DNA of 64,000 nucleotides from Zanthoxylum bungeanum (lineage: Eukaryota > Streptophyta > Magnoliopsida > Sapindales > Rutaceae). The stretch is from assembly GCA_019454045.1 (NCBI GenBank), contig SKCR01006525.1, positions 1 to 64,000 of the forward strand, written 5' to 3'. The notes beneath the pieces were generated by a model that did not search any database, had not been told where the DNA came from, and saw only the letters and a program-made list of their open reading frames with translations. The position numbers and the translations under genes were made by a program. This document shows, one piece after another, positions 49,064 through 59,788 of this stretch (positions within the stretch are counted from its first letter, which is position 1; each line of letters starts with the position of its first letter).

Positions 49064-50698
49064 CCCCCAAACCTAACATTTTGCTAGTCCTCGAGCAAAA
49101 TACAAAATAAAATAACATAATAAAATTTAACTAAGCCACTTTCGTAGGGATCACGATTGCATTTAGCATATGCAACAAGCCTTTAAACCCCTAGGTGTCC
49201 CTAGTGGACGAGTTGTAGTCTCGTGAAGGTTTACAGCAATGATACCCACAAACATATTACAAAAGTAAAAAGGTAGTGAAACTAATGCACACAAAAGCAA
49301 AAAGACAAGAGAAATAAAGAAGTTAGTGACTAATCATGTGAAACTTCTACTCCAAGTTATTAGTTGTTTTGTTTCATTTTAAATTACTGAATAAGTAAAT
49401 TCTCCGATTATTTTTACCATTCTCCATATACACAGCCAACATAATATTAAACAACTCATTTTGCCCACAACAGTCATAAGTGCAGTTGATAAGAGAGTAA
49501 TATTTTTGTCCTAAAGTTTTATCAGATTTCACACCTTTTGTAGTAATGGAATAAATTTCTGATTTTTCTGATTTTTTCTTTGATTTTTTTCTTTTCTCTA
49601 TTTTTTATTTATATACAATACCTTCCATCTATGTAGCGAGCTTTGGGTCGGTGACTCCCAAACCAGTTGGCTTTAGGGCATCAGGTGTTAAAACACCCCT
49701 ATGGACTTAATTACTCAGACTTCAGATATTATATATATATATTTTTATTTCATCATTTTTGATCCATGTAGCGAGCTTTGGGCCAATGACTCCCAAACCA
49801 GTTGGTTTTAGGGCACTAGGTATTAAAATACCCTTACAGACTTAATAACTCGGATCTCAGATTTATTATTATTATTTTTTTTTTATTCCATCACTATTTT
49901 AGATGCTTCTTCCAATTAAACTAGAGCACGGAATATTACAAACTTTTTAATTACAGCTCATGTCTGTATGTTACTATGTATGTTGATAATATCTGCTAAC
50001 TAAGTATATGAAGATTCATTTTAGTCAGTTTTATGGAGAATTTACAGATTTAATAATTCAAAAGTGAATAAACAAAAATTAACTTGTTTTGAATTAGGTT
50101 TGAAATACGTCTCAGGAGTGGAAATTCCTTACACAGCTATTTCTTACCAATTTCATCTTTTTAGTCAACATAACAACCACATATTTCTACTAGTCATAAA
50201 ACTATAATTTACATGTTTTTTTTTTAAAAGTTTAATCAAAGACTCAGTTTATGGTGTGTGACTAACTGTCGAATGGACTTCCCGTTGTAGATTCCCCAGA
50301 GGGAAGGTGGAGCGAGGCTCACTTAATACCCTAGCCCCTTAGGCTCTTATCGCTTGTTGTCAGGAATAAACAACGAGTCCTCCAAACTAGTCTGTCACAA
50401 CACGCTACAAGTGAATGATTATCTAGGTGCCTCCACAGCTTTTCCTTATAAAAAGGTAGTGAGTGAAGGAAGACACCAAACCATCACCTAGCTTTAAATA
50501 TGCCCTTTGTTTTTATTAATTTTTTAATTTTTTTGTATTTTTCGAAAAATTTTGGACTAAAAATAAAAACACAATACAAACAAGTACTATTAACTATTCC
50601 TCACCCCCAAACCTAAATGAGACATTGTCCCCAATGTCTTAAAAAGTAGAAGAAGAGTTTAGAAAATCGTACCTGGTTAGCTGAAATTCTACAGGAAA
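49064..50698 (-). other. 3' non-coding interior of the LOG-carrying element
   Basis: AT-rich, no coding sense found. It includes a 132-bp imperfect tandem duplication (49628-49735 and 49760-49866) built on TGTAGCGAGCTTTGGG and ACTCCCAAACCAGTTGG. Such long non-coding 3' parts are usual in large non-autonomous gypsy elements. Confidence 0.6.
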
Positions 50699-51348
50699 TT
50701 AAAGGTTAAGATCCAGATTTATTCGACGCTTCTTACCACGATCATCCTCGGACCATTTTATCTTTGAAATGATAGGGTCAACTTGTGGTTCAAAGGCTAC
50801 GAGTTGATCAATTAGATCCGGTGCAGTTCTGGCAGTGAATAAGAGTTCTTTCATAGGTTTTGACACGAACCCATTTCTCCGAGCATCATCAAGAAACACA
50901 CAAAGAAAATCATAAAATCCATCAACGTAAGCAATCCAAGCGGTTTCTGGTGTATGTTCAGGTTCGCCCAAGATAGTACTATAAAAATTTCCTCCAATGT
51001 GCCAAGCCACCTGGCAAAGCAATAAAAGCATCAGAACGGTTAATCATTTCACCAGTCGTTCAGACATACCTGGCACGATCAGTTCCTCTCCGTTTGATGA
51101 TCCAATAAGATTCGCCTCTGCCAAGGGTTTTGGGATGATTCCCAAAACATGACTGCCTCCTTCTTGTACGGCTTTTGAAACGATCCCCATTAGTCCAAGA
51201 TTGCCTCCGCCATATATAAGTGCATATTCCTTGCTGCTAAGACTCGACCCAATTCCTGTGCTGCTTCTATGTATTGTGGTTTAGTACCAACAGTACTACC
51301 GCAAAACACACAGATGTTCTCAACTCGTCTTCTTGAAGTGGCTTCCAT
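50699..51348 (-). pseudogene. captured LOG-like (cytokinin riboside 5'-monophosphate phosphoribohydrolase) gene, intronless and frameshifted
   Basis: 650 bases from ATG at 51348 to a stop at 50699, the full length of a plant LOG protein (about 215 residues) with no introns, whereas plant LOG genes normally have several. Frame one gives RRRVENICVFCGSTVG and YIEAAQELGRVLAARNMHL. After a one-base loss, frame two gives IYGGGNLGLMGIVSKAVQEG and HVLGIIPKPLAEA. Then come INRSDAFIALPGG and, in another frame, EEIFIVLSWANLNIHQKPLG. The end returns as VDGFYDFLCVFLDDARRNGF and ISKIKWSEDD. The PGGxGTxxE signature of the family is broken by a frame change right at GG. Active LOG enzymes release free cytokinin bases in the cytosol; this copy cannot unless the breaks are errors. 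It lies between gag and the 3' end of the retroelement. Confidence 0.88.
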
Positions 51349-51872
51349 TTTTTATGTATTTCTTTCTCAACTCAGGATGCCTTCAAAAGTGCAATGACGG
51401 GCTGAATTTATAGTACCTGAAAAGGGTGAGTACAATAATAGCACAAGTATCTTCCAGAGGAAGCTTGTAGCTAAACAACAAAAGAAATCGTGAAAGGTCA
51501 AAAAGTCTGGATCCTGTCTACGAAAATAAAGATAATTACAAAAGAAAAGCGAATCAAAGCAATAATTAAGGCAACAGAATTGTGTATGCAATACGCCACT
51601 TGTTTGGTATATAAATTCATTAGGATGCGTCTCAAGAAATTATTCCTTATTCAGCCATCGTTAATGAATTGTTTCTCCTCTTTAATTGCCAACACATTCC
51701 TTCTGTCTTAAATTGCTCCGTTTGTGCCTTTCCCTACAAAAAATAACACAAAATTAAAAAGTTCACACAAAATACACAAAATATGAAAACAAATTACAAC
51801 AAATTGCATGGGTTGCCTCCCTGCTAGCGCTAAATTTTTCGTCTTCAGCCAGACGTGACTGAAATCCATCTG
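51349..51872 (-). other. linker between conserved frame and LOG-like copy
   Basis: Non-coding. Around 51806-51818 the minus strand reads GGGAGGCAACCCA, a word recurrent downstream of coding regions in Athila/Tat-type elements, which supports the gypsy assignment. Confidence 0.5.
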
Positions 51873-52274
51873 TTAAGGAGGTTTCAGCGTCGTTTTGGAT
51901 GTCCTATCAAAGACAATCCCGTGAGCGTTGCTTTTGAAGGGTCTCTTCCAACGGTAAAGTGGCAAAAAGAATTTTGTCTCATTCAGTGCTCGTGCCACCT
52001 TTTTAATCTTTGTTGCTCCAGTGGTTCCTGAAAAGAAAGAAAGAAAGAAAATCAGGAGGTCTTGTATGGTGCTTGACTTGGAATGGAAGTTCCATTCTGT
52101 CAAGCTTCTGGTTGATATCTTTGGTTTGTACTCCCCAAAACAGCGATGTTTTTCCTGAATGCTCTGGATCTTTAATAAGTCAGACATTTGCTCCTCCATT
52201 TGCTCTGTTTCTTGCTCCACCTTTTCTTCACAGATGTATTTGAAAATTTCTGCATTCAACTCTTCATCTGTCAT
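51873..52274 (-). CDS. 133-residue unknown frame in the gypsy interior
   Basis: It begins MTDEELNAEIFKYICEEKVE, has an acidic, coiled-coil-like N-terminal half and a basic second half with TKIKKVARALNETKFFLPL, and ends FDRTSKTTLKPP. I recall similar endings in non-autonomous gypsy elements of other plants but cannot check. It may be a remnant of the region downstream of gag. Function unknown. Confidence 0.35.
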   Translation of the reverse strand: MTDEELNAEIFKYICEEKVEQETEQMEEQMSDLLKIQSIQEKHRCFGEYKPKISTRSLTEWNFHSKSSTIQDLLIFFLSFFSGTTGATKIKKVARALNETKFFLPLYRWKRPFKSNAHGIVFDRTSKTTLKPP

Positions 52275-52625
52275 CTGTGAAATACATGTTTCAAAATTTT
52301 CAACCTGAGGATGAAAAGAAAGTCAGTTTAGGTCTTCATCCTCTGATCTGGTTGAAATGATTGGCTCAGGTAGATCTTCATCAAACATTTGTGCAATGGA
52401 ATCTCCAAGATCTTCATTTTGAGGATACAGAATTCATCCTCAATTTTTGATGCAGTTGGCACAAACAGCTCAGTTTCATCCTCGTCAGAATCTGAAAAAT
52501 AGAAATCAAATCGAGACTTTGTGGTTCGGGTTCCTGAACTGATACCTCTGGTTCTTGATTCTCCTCAGCCTCCTCTTTGCTAAGGTGTCATTGTGATTTC
52601 TGGGTTCTCGAAGGCTTCATCAGTG

Positions 52626-52982
52626 TCATCTGAAACTGATTCTTGAGGTATGATGTTGGTTTTCTGTTAATTGTCTGATCTGATCTGTCATTTTCTGTAT
52701 GGATTCTGCGTTACTCTGAATTTGTGCATCAAATCGAGCTTTTTGTTCTTTGAACATGTGAATCAATTGATCTTCCTCGGATGGTTCTGGTTCTTGATAA
52801 GAATCGAAGGAAGATGGTGGATAAGATGGAAAATGTGATGATTCTTCGTACCTTGGTTGATTCCAAAAATTCTGCCACTCTGAAAGGTAAATACATTGAT
52901 CGCTCGGGTGGTTACCATCACAAATTACACATCTTCCCATTTCATTCTGTTGAGCAAATGTAGTATTGCTTGATTCTGGCAT
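52626..52982 (-). pseudogene. gag-like remnant with zinc knuckle
   Basis: 119 codons with CVICDGNHPSDQC near the start, an Athila/Tat-style knuckle, followed by a Ser/Pro/Glu-rich stretch and a Gln-rich coiled-coil segment (DQLIHMFKEQKARFDAQIQ). No capsid core is recognisable upstream toward the primer-binding site, so gag is partial. 52275-52625 continues as acidic, frame-broken sequence. Confidence 0.6.
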
Positions 52983-53205
52983 CCAGTGATATTCGTTGGG
53001 CTGAACAACAGGCCTCAGAAAACTGGACTGTTGCTCCCAGATTTGGGGTGTATCTTCTTGTAAAGCTTGTAATCTTCAATCTCCCAGTAGTGTTCCATTT
53101 TTAATCACCTGAAAACAAAAGAAATAAAAATTACAAAATAAAAGAAAGAAAATTAGATATAAGTAAATTTGATAGTTTCAAAATTAACAACTCAAGAAAA
53201 ATAAG

Positions 53206-53223
53206 TCCCCGGCAACGGCGCCA
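53206..53223 (-). other. primer-binding site, tRNA-Asp type
   Basis: TGGCGCCGTTGCCGGGGA on the minus strand, a few bases inside the 5' LTR end, a classic plant gypsy site. Confidence 0.9.
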
Positions 53224-53229
53224 AAAACT

Positions 53230-55068
53230 TGACCGGCGTAAACACACACGTATAACGCAAGCGCACGTATCGTTCAAGTAGTATAAAAATATCGATCCCA
53301 CGAGGACTTAATTCCTACTTGTTATTAATTGTTGATACTATTTATTTACAAATATCTAATTGAGAGAAGTGAATGATTGCTTGAAATGATTTGATTTGAA
53401 GATTTGCTAAATAAATAAAAAATAAAAAGACAAAAGAAAATACTAAGGAAAATAAAAGACTTAAAGATCTAGGGTTGTGAATCTTTCTAATATCTATTAA
53501 AAGATGAAGTAGTTATATTATAGTTGGGTAAAATATTGAATTATTAATCTGGAACACTAAATTATGTAAAAGCCTCTTCCGAATGATCATTTACAAATAC
53601 CTAGTATAATCCAATTGAACCATATGTCTATGTCAATTAAATTACCTAGATTCATTAAGGTTAAGTTCCAATTAAGACTACCCCCGCCCGACAGGTATAT
53701 TCCTATCCTGTAAGGAAATCTATTAAAGGTTTATCTATCCTTAAGGAAGATCGTGGGTTGTTGAGACTAAGGTTTTAAACTTAAAATCCCTATGTCTAGT
53801 TCATTTTAAGTTTACCTAATCAATTTTATTAGTGATCGGTTAATAAAAAGCATTAAGATTATGACTCAACAAATAACTCTTTTAATTACCCCAACTATAA
53901 TCTAACCCTTTTTAAATCCGGTGATATTAGATTTAATCACAACCCTAGATATTTAACTTAGTTACAACACATAACTAAAGCTGATATAAACTTAAAAGAC
54001 AAAAATGAAATTGCAGAAAGTAATTAAAATAAATAAATGAAATGCTAAGGTAAAAGGAAATAACTTCTACTATATACTATTTAGATATCTCCCATAAAAT
54101 AATAAATATTAACTTGTGATATTTTAAACCAACCGTCCAGAATGGCGGTATCCTGATTAAGTCAAATTCAAATATACCAGCCATAAGGCGGAACAGAAAT
54201 ATAAACTTAAACCAACCGTCCAGTGTGGCGGTATCCTCATTAAGTCAGGTTAACCAGATTAAATTAAAAACCAACCGTCCGGAATGGCGGTATCCTTTAT
54301 TAATCTGATTTTAAATAGTTTATATATCATATTTTAAGGGAGATTAATCTAAAAAGCAATAGTAAAAGAATTACCTTATTACCTCAGCATGAAGAGGTTA
54401 CCCCCTCATGGATGGATAGAATTACTACTACAAAGCGTAAATAAAACTGAATAAAAGAAGAAAATAAGAAGAACTCTATTTTATTTATAAGGATTTCAGA
54501 GGAAGAGGTACATTTGAAACTAAAAATTCGAAATCTATTTATAGGCAAAAAAATCTAATTTTTTATTATTATTTTTTGATTTTGAATTTTTTATTATTTT
54601 TCTGATTTTTATTATTTTATTATTATTATTTCTTGAATCGCTGAAATTTCGACACGTGGCGTGGTGTGCTAAAAAAGACGGCTCGTTGAATCTTTGACAC
54701 GTGGCAGACGCCCAAAATTACCAAAATACCCTTGCGTCGGGACGTCCAAAATTACCAAAATACCCCTTTTGCCAAATTTCACAGTTTTGCTCCAAATCAC
54801 CTCCAGAATGTCTTGAAATTTTATTTCGGTGTCGGGACAATTACCAAAATACCCTTTTGTCGGGACGTCCAAAATTACCAAAATACCCTTTTTGCCAAAT
54901 TTCACCAAATTTCACAGTTTTGCTCCAAATCACCTCCAGAATGTCCTGAAACTTTATTTATCTACAAAATAACACAAAACACATCAAAATATTCACAAAA
55001 CTCAAGAAACTATACAAAATATTAAGTTAAATGAGTGGGAAATAGTGATACATTTATCACTCATCACA
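53230..55068 (-). repeat. 5' LTR of the LOG-carrying gypsy element
   Basis: 1839 bp, nearly identical to 47217-49063. The differences I noticed are small insertions or deletions. Confidence 0.95.
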
Positions 55069-55073
55069 AAACT

Positions 55074-55232
55074 GACCATGGACTAATTCATTCTAAGGTC
55101 CATTAGTCTTTACCATATAATAGAAATAGATTATATTATAGAAACTGCATATATTATTACTAATAATAATGTTATAACAGAAGTTATTTAACAAATACAA
55201 CCGGGAATTGGGCTCTGAGCACCAACCCTACA
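55074..55232 (-). repeat. rest of the split 5' LTR of the nested copia
   Basis: Matches 40208-40362 and ends CCAACCCTACA before the target duplication GGTAC. Confidence 0.93.
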
Positions 55233-56481
55233 GGTACTTTTGGGAAAGATTGCCATCAATAGTGAAATTGATTCCCATCTTACAAACCACACCTGGGAGT
55301 TAGTAATAAATATTCCTCCAGGATGTAAACCTTTAGGGTCAAGTGGGATTTTCAAAAAAGAAAATGAAGGCAGATGGATCAATGATAAGGCAAAGCAAAA
55401 GACTTGTAACTAAAGGTTACAGACAAGTGAAGGTATTGATTAATTTGAACTTACACTCATGTAAAACACGGATAATCCATAAGGATGATACTAGCGATTG
55501 CAGCTTTGCGCAATCTTGAGGTACATCAGAGAATGGTGAAAACAGCCTTTCTGAATGAAGATTTAGATGAAGAAATCTACATGGAACAACCTGAAGGCTT
55601 TATAGCTCCAGGACATGAAAATAAAGTCTGTAAGTTAGTTAAATCCCTGTATGGATTGAAACAAGCCCTTAAACAGTGGCATAAAAAGTTTGATAACACC
55701 ATGTTGGCAAATGGTTTCAAAATCAATGAATGTGATAAATGCATTTATGTCAAAGAGACAGAAGTTTGCTATGTCATTTTATGTCTCTACGTTGATGACA
55801 TACTGATTTTCGGGAGTAATGCTAAAATGGTGAAATCTACCAAGAATATGTTGAAATCTAAGTTTGACATGAAAGACATGGGTCTAGCAGATGTCATTCT
55901 GGGAATAAAGATCTCGAGGAGTCCAGATGGACTTATTCTTGATCAGTCGCACTATGTGGACAAGATTCTTGGTAAATTCAACAATGATGATTCTGCTGTG
56001 GCTAGAACTCCTTTAGACGTGAGACTATACCTATCAAAGAATATGGGAGATGATATATCTCAAGTAGAATACTCTAGAGTTATCAGGAGTTTGATGTATC
56101 TATCAAGTTGTACCAGGCCTGATATTGCTTGTACAGTAAACAAGCTCAGCAGATATACGAGTAATCCAGTGGTTGATCACTGGAAAACAATTGTAAGAGT
56201 ACTCCAGTACTTACGTTTTACTCGTAATTTTGGGTTGCACTATCATAGATATCCAGCTGTAATCAAAGGATACAATGTGTTAATTGGATATCTGATATGA
56301 AAGACTCAAAGTCTACCAGTGGCTATGTGTTTACACTAGCAGATGCAACCATATCATGGAAATCCTCCAAACAGACTGTAATAGCCTGATCTACAATGGA
56401 ATCAGAATTCATTGCATTAGATAAGTGTGCTGAAGAAGAAGCAGAATGTAGTCAATCTGCAATGGAAGGGCACATAACAAC

Positions 56482-56525
<44 letters not shown>

Positions 56526-56670
56526 TGTTAGACAATTACTCTCTACTGGAGTTATTTCGATTGACTATGTAAAGTCAAAGGATAACATTGCGGATTCGCT
56601 AACCAAAGGGTTAACCAGAGAGTTAGTTGAGAAATCATCGAGGGGAATGGGATTAAAACCCGTTAGATAA
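55233..56670 (+). pseudogene. RT and RNase H part of the truncated copia
   Basis: Resumes the polyprotein interrupted at 37957. The first 250 bases encode RT N-terminal words in broken frames (NHTWELV, PPGCKPLGS). Then 55485-56300 is open: [49 protein letters not shown], active site [12 protein letters not shown] and [15 protein letters not shown]. The frame then shifts into RNase H ([11 protein letters not shown] region, 56300-56460) and ends with KSRHIRRRHNTVRQLLSTG and DNIADSLTKGL at 56670. Several stops and shifts show it is dead. Confidence 0.9.
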
Positions 56671-57282
56671 ATGTTTATTACGAAGGAAAACCCAACCTTG
56701 TTGACTGGAGATCTCAAGATCTAGGTTCAATGAGACAACCCACTCGTAATAGACATAATTGGTTCACTGTGAGGGTTACCCCCTAGTCCATTCCTATGGT
56801 AAACTGAAACAGTGATGCTCGTATGGATAAAGGTTAAACAAAGACTTTTAATGATTCTTATGCGTCGGGAATCCGAGCGGAGTATTACGAGATACTCTTT
56901 AATAAGATATCATCTATGTGAGAGAGAAGTGGAGCCGCTTCAAAGGGAATTGTACGAGGCTCAATTCTTAGAAACTCTTGCAGAACCAGGTTGATGTTCA
57001 TGGCCAAAATGAACATAATCATGAGAACTCAGATGTGTTAGGTAAAACCTCTGTGTGATATATGTTTTCCATTTACATGAACGACAATACAGTTCAATGA
57101 CATCGCGTTCACTGTCAGCCAGAAAATGAGATATATTTTCACAAGGGAAAGTTCAAAGGCTGATGCCCACCTATCTTATGTATGTGTTGGACTGTTGAAC
57201 TCTTCTAGGTCAAAATAAAAATGTTTTTTTTTTAAATATTTTTTATTTGACGGTTTTCGCCAATTTCATTCATGTGGGGGAT

Positions 57283-58198
57283 TGTTGGAAAAATGCTTTG
57301 CTTGTCTCTTTGTTTTTCCAAACCTTTTGAAGTGTTCCATAAAAGTTAATTAATTCCATTAATTAATTTGGCACTTCAAACAAAAGGTCCATTAATGAAT
57401 GATAAATGACATACTTATCTTTTTTTTTCCATCTAAAAGTTAATTAATTTCATTAATTAATTTGGTACTTCAAACGAAAGGTCTCATTAATGAATGATAA
57501 ATGACATACTTATCTCTTTTATTTTCCATCTATATATAGAGAGCATTGTTTTCGTTTTAAAATATAGAAAAATAATACACCAAAAACGCTTGATACTTTT
57601 GCCTCGGTTTCTCTTTGTTTTTCGGTCTTTTTGGAAGAGTTCAAACACTTTGTGGTTCGTTGGTAACGGGTTTTGGTGGTGCCCATACTCGTTCGTTTTC
57701 CGTTGTATCCTGGGAAACAATCGTCTCACGTTCTACTGCACATTCGGTAGGGGACGAATTTGTTTTAAGGATATTGTTGACATCAACAAGCCTCGGAATA
57801 GTGAAGCTTTGGGTCTGATCTTCTTTGCTGGTTATTGGAACGTCAGTGGCTGATTTCAGGATCCGCTCTCAGGGTCTGCATCTGCTTTCAGCGTCTGCCT
57901 ATGCTCTCAGAGTCTGCCTCTGTTCCCAGGGTCTGCTGCGTGGGTCTGCTCTGTGGGTCTGACGTGAGGGTCTGATTTCAGGCTCTGCTAAGAGGGTCTG
58001 CTGGGCTGAAATTAAACATAATTCGGATTTCCTTGTAACTACCATAATATTTGTAATACAAAAGATTTGTTTTCGAAACTAAATGGGTTTGAAGATCGGT
58101 ATGGGTTTAATACCTTTTTGTGTTTCACGTTTTATAAGGTTCACGTGTTTCTTCACTCCTCGCTTGGTTGAATGTGCGCCTAAAACCGTTTCCAAACA
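57283..58198 (+). repeat. 3' LTR of the truncated copia
   Basis: TGTTGGAAAAATGC to TTTCCAAACA, inverted-repeat termini. It holds a 90-bp direct duplication (about 57341-57430 and 57434-57525) just upstream of a TATATATAGAGAGC promoter-like stretch at 57531, and a TCTGC-rich microrepeat at 57860-58005. There is no 5' partner in the window. Confidence 0.8.
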
Positions 58199-58462
58199 GA
58201 ATCGGAACCGTAACGGATCATAAAGAAATCATTTTGATTTCGAAATCGAAAAATTAGTCCACTTTTTATTATTCTGATTAGAAACGGAATCGTTATACAT
58301 TCTTAGTGTGAATGGCTAAAAGTCCAAATTTTTTTATGAGAAACGATGATTGATCACCGATAGTGACTTGCCCTGTGATGTTCATATCCAGAAACTCTCA
58401 CGATACAGTTTGTTAGAAGTTATGATGGCAGCGAATAAGACTTGGTGTATCTGGATCAGCTA
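58199..58462. other. short unassigned spacer
   Basis: No gene or clear repeat seen. GAATCGGAACCG here resembles host sequence near 20310-20335 only in short words. Confidence 0.4.
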
Positions 58463-58470
58463 GTAGAAAT

Positions 58471-58897
58471 TAGGGGTGTTTATGGGTCGAGTTTTTTTTT
58501 TGAAATTTATGAGATCCGATCGACTCGGATCACGCATGTAGTAAAATCCGAATCCGAAATTTAAGAGGTGAAATCGGGTCGGGTCGGCCAAAAAAATTAA
58601 TGAATTAATTATTTTGAAATATAAATATTAGTTACTTTATGTCCCGAAAATTATTATATATATAAAGTTGTAAGACAATAAAAGTAATAAATAAATAAAA
58701 TAATAGTAAAAACTTAAAAAAATATTAAAATATTATAATTTTGGATCGGGACGGGTTTAATATCAAACTCATGACCCAATCCGTAAATTTCGGGTCGGAT
58801 CGGATTAACACAAAAACTCACTATTTTTTTTTTGAAACTCACATCACGTGGATTGAGTCGGATCGATCGAGGATTGATACGACCTTATGAACACCTA
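58471..58897. mobile_element. hAT-type MITE
   Basis: 427 bp with ends TAGGGGTGTTTATGGGTCG and the complement of CGACCTTATGAACACCTA. The flanking octamers GTAGAAAT (58463-58470) and ATAGAAAT (58898-58905) differ at one base. The interior has inverted words GATCCGATCGACTCGGATC and GGATCGGGACGGG. Non-coding. Confidence 0.78.
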
Positions 58898-58905
58898 ATA
58901 GAAAT

Positions 58906-59702
58906 TATTGGCAGAGGAACCAGAAAACTGCAGTCCCGGTGACTTTCGTGGATTAAGGTGATATGGTAGCGTTATAAGCAACATGAAGCAACTTATGAAC
59001 CTAAAAAATTTATGAGGAGATAAGCCCCCCAATTATTTGCCAATAAAGATATGTATCATATCCTAAATTTATTTTGATTCGAGGACGAATCATTTTAATG
59101 GGGGAAAATTGTGCTGTTAAATTAGAATTGTAGTGACCGGGATAAAATTTTCCAAACTTAAGAAAATTAATTAATTGAAAAATGAAATTTAATTTAGTGG
59201 GCCAATGGACTTTTATATAGAATTGGGTCTAGCGTGTGTACAGATGTTGTATCAAAATTGGCAAAACACTTAGGTCATTTAGAGATGAATTCAAGGAATC
59301 ATATGCTTGGCAATTTGGGCTTGTAAATAAAATGAATGGAAGCCCAATTACTCCTTTCTTGGGCCGGCCCATTTGGCCATTTTTCTACCAAATTCAAAAC
59401 AATTCTTGAAAATTTTGTGAGTTGACTTAAACAAAACAAATGAAACAAATGCCAAAAGGCCCTTTTTGCCATGAGAAATGAACAACACAAATGCTTGAAA
59501 TTTTCTTCATTGTCGTAGGTAAAGGGAGAATAGATCAAGGGAAACTAAGTTTGATCAAGGCACAAGGAAGCTTAAACAAGAGCAAAGCAAAGACTAAATG
59601 GTCAATACAAAATTGGGAGTGTGGGTTTGAGCTAAGGATGAAGTTGATGAAGGTAAGAAATATCACTTGATAATTTATAGTTTTAGGTTTTGTTGATGAT
59701 TG

Positions 59703-59788
<86 letters not shown>

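Larger units (their letters stand above)
47217..55068 (-). mobile_element. non-autonomous Ty3/gypsy element carrying a LOG-like gene copy
   Basis: Two LTRs of about 1.84 kb (47217-49063 and 53230-55068), almost identical, each TG...CA. Flanks CAACT (47212-47216) and AAACT (55069-55073) are a near-match target duplication. The uninterrupted partner LTR at about 40208 has the empty site. Primer-binding site TGGCGCCGTTGCCGGGGA (tRNA-Asp type, used by Athila/Tat-like elements) is at 53206-53223. A purine tract AGGTTTGGGGG abuts the 3' LTR at 49064. The 4.2-kb interior has a gag-like remnant, a small conserved-looking frame, a LOG-like pseudogene and a long non-coding part, with no RT or integrase. 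The youngest insertion in its nest. Confidence 0.92.
37958..55232 (-). mobile_element. Ty1/copia element with 2.4-kb LTRs, nested
   Basis: Flanked by GGTAC at 37953-37957 and 55233-55237. Left (3') LTR 37958-40362. Right (5') LTR is split into 44970-47216 and 55074-55232 by a gypsy insertion. The primer-binding site TGGTATCAGAGC (minus strand, about 44955-44966) matches tRNA-iMet. The purine-rich tract AAGTGGGAGATTT ends at 40363. The order gag, protease, integrase, RT, RNase H is copia. The protein wording suggests the TAR or Tork groups; lineage is unproven. Without the inner insertion it is about 9.4 kb. Confidence 0.95.
35847..58198 (+). mobile_element. 5'-truncated Ty1/copia element, split by nested insertions
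   Basis: Starts abruptly within gag near 35847 and ends with a 3' LTR at 57283-58198. The body continues across a 17.3-kb insertion (37958-55232): before it lie gag, protease and integrase, after it RT and RNase H. The purine-rich tract TGTGGGGGAT (57273-57282) precedes the LTR. The 5' LTR and first part of gag are gone. Real element length is about 5.1 kb. Confidence 0.9.

Noticed and set aside
58471..58897. Possible intergenic regulatory RNA because of strong inverted repeats
   Set aside because: Terminal inverted repeats and near-perfect 8-bp duplications explain it as a hAT MITE.
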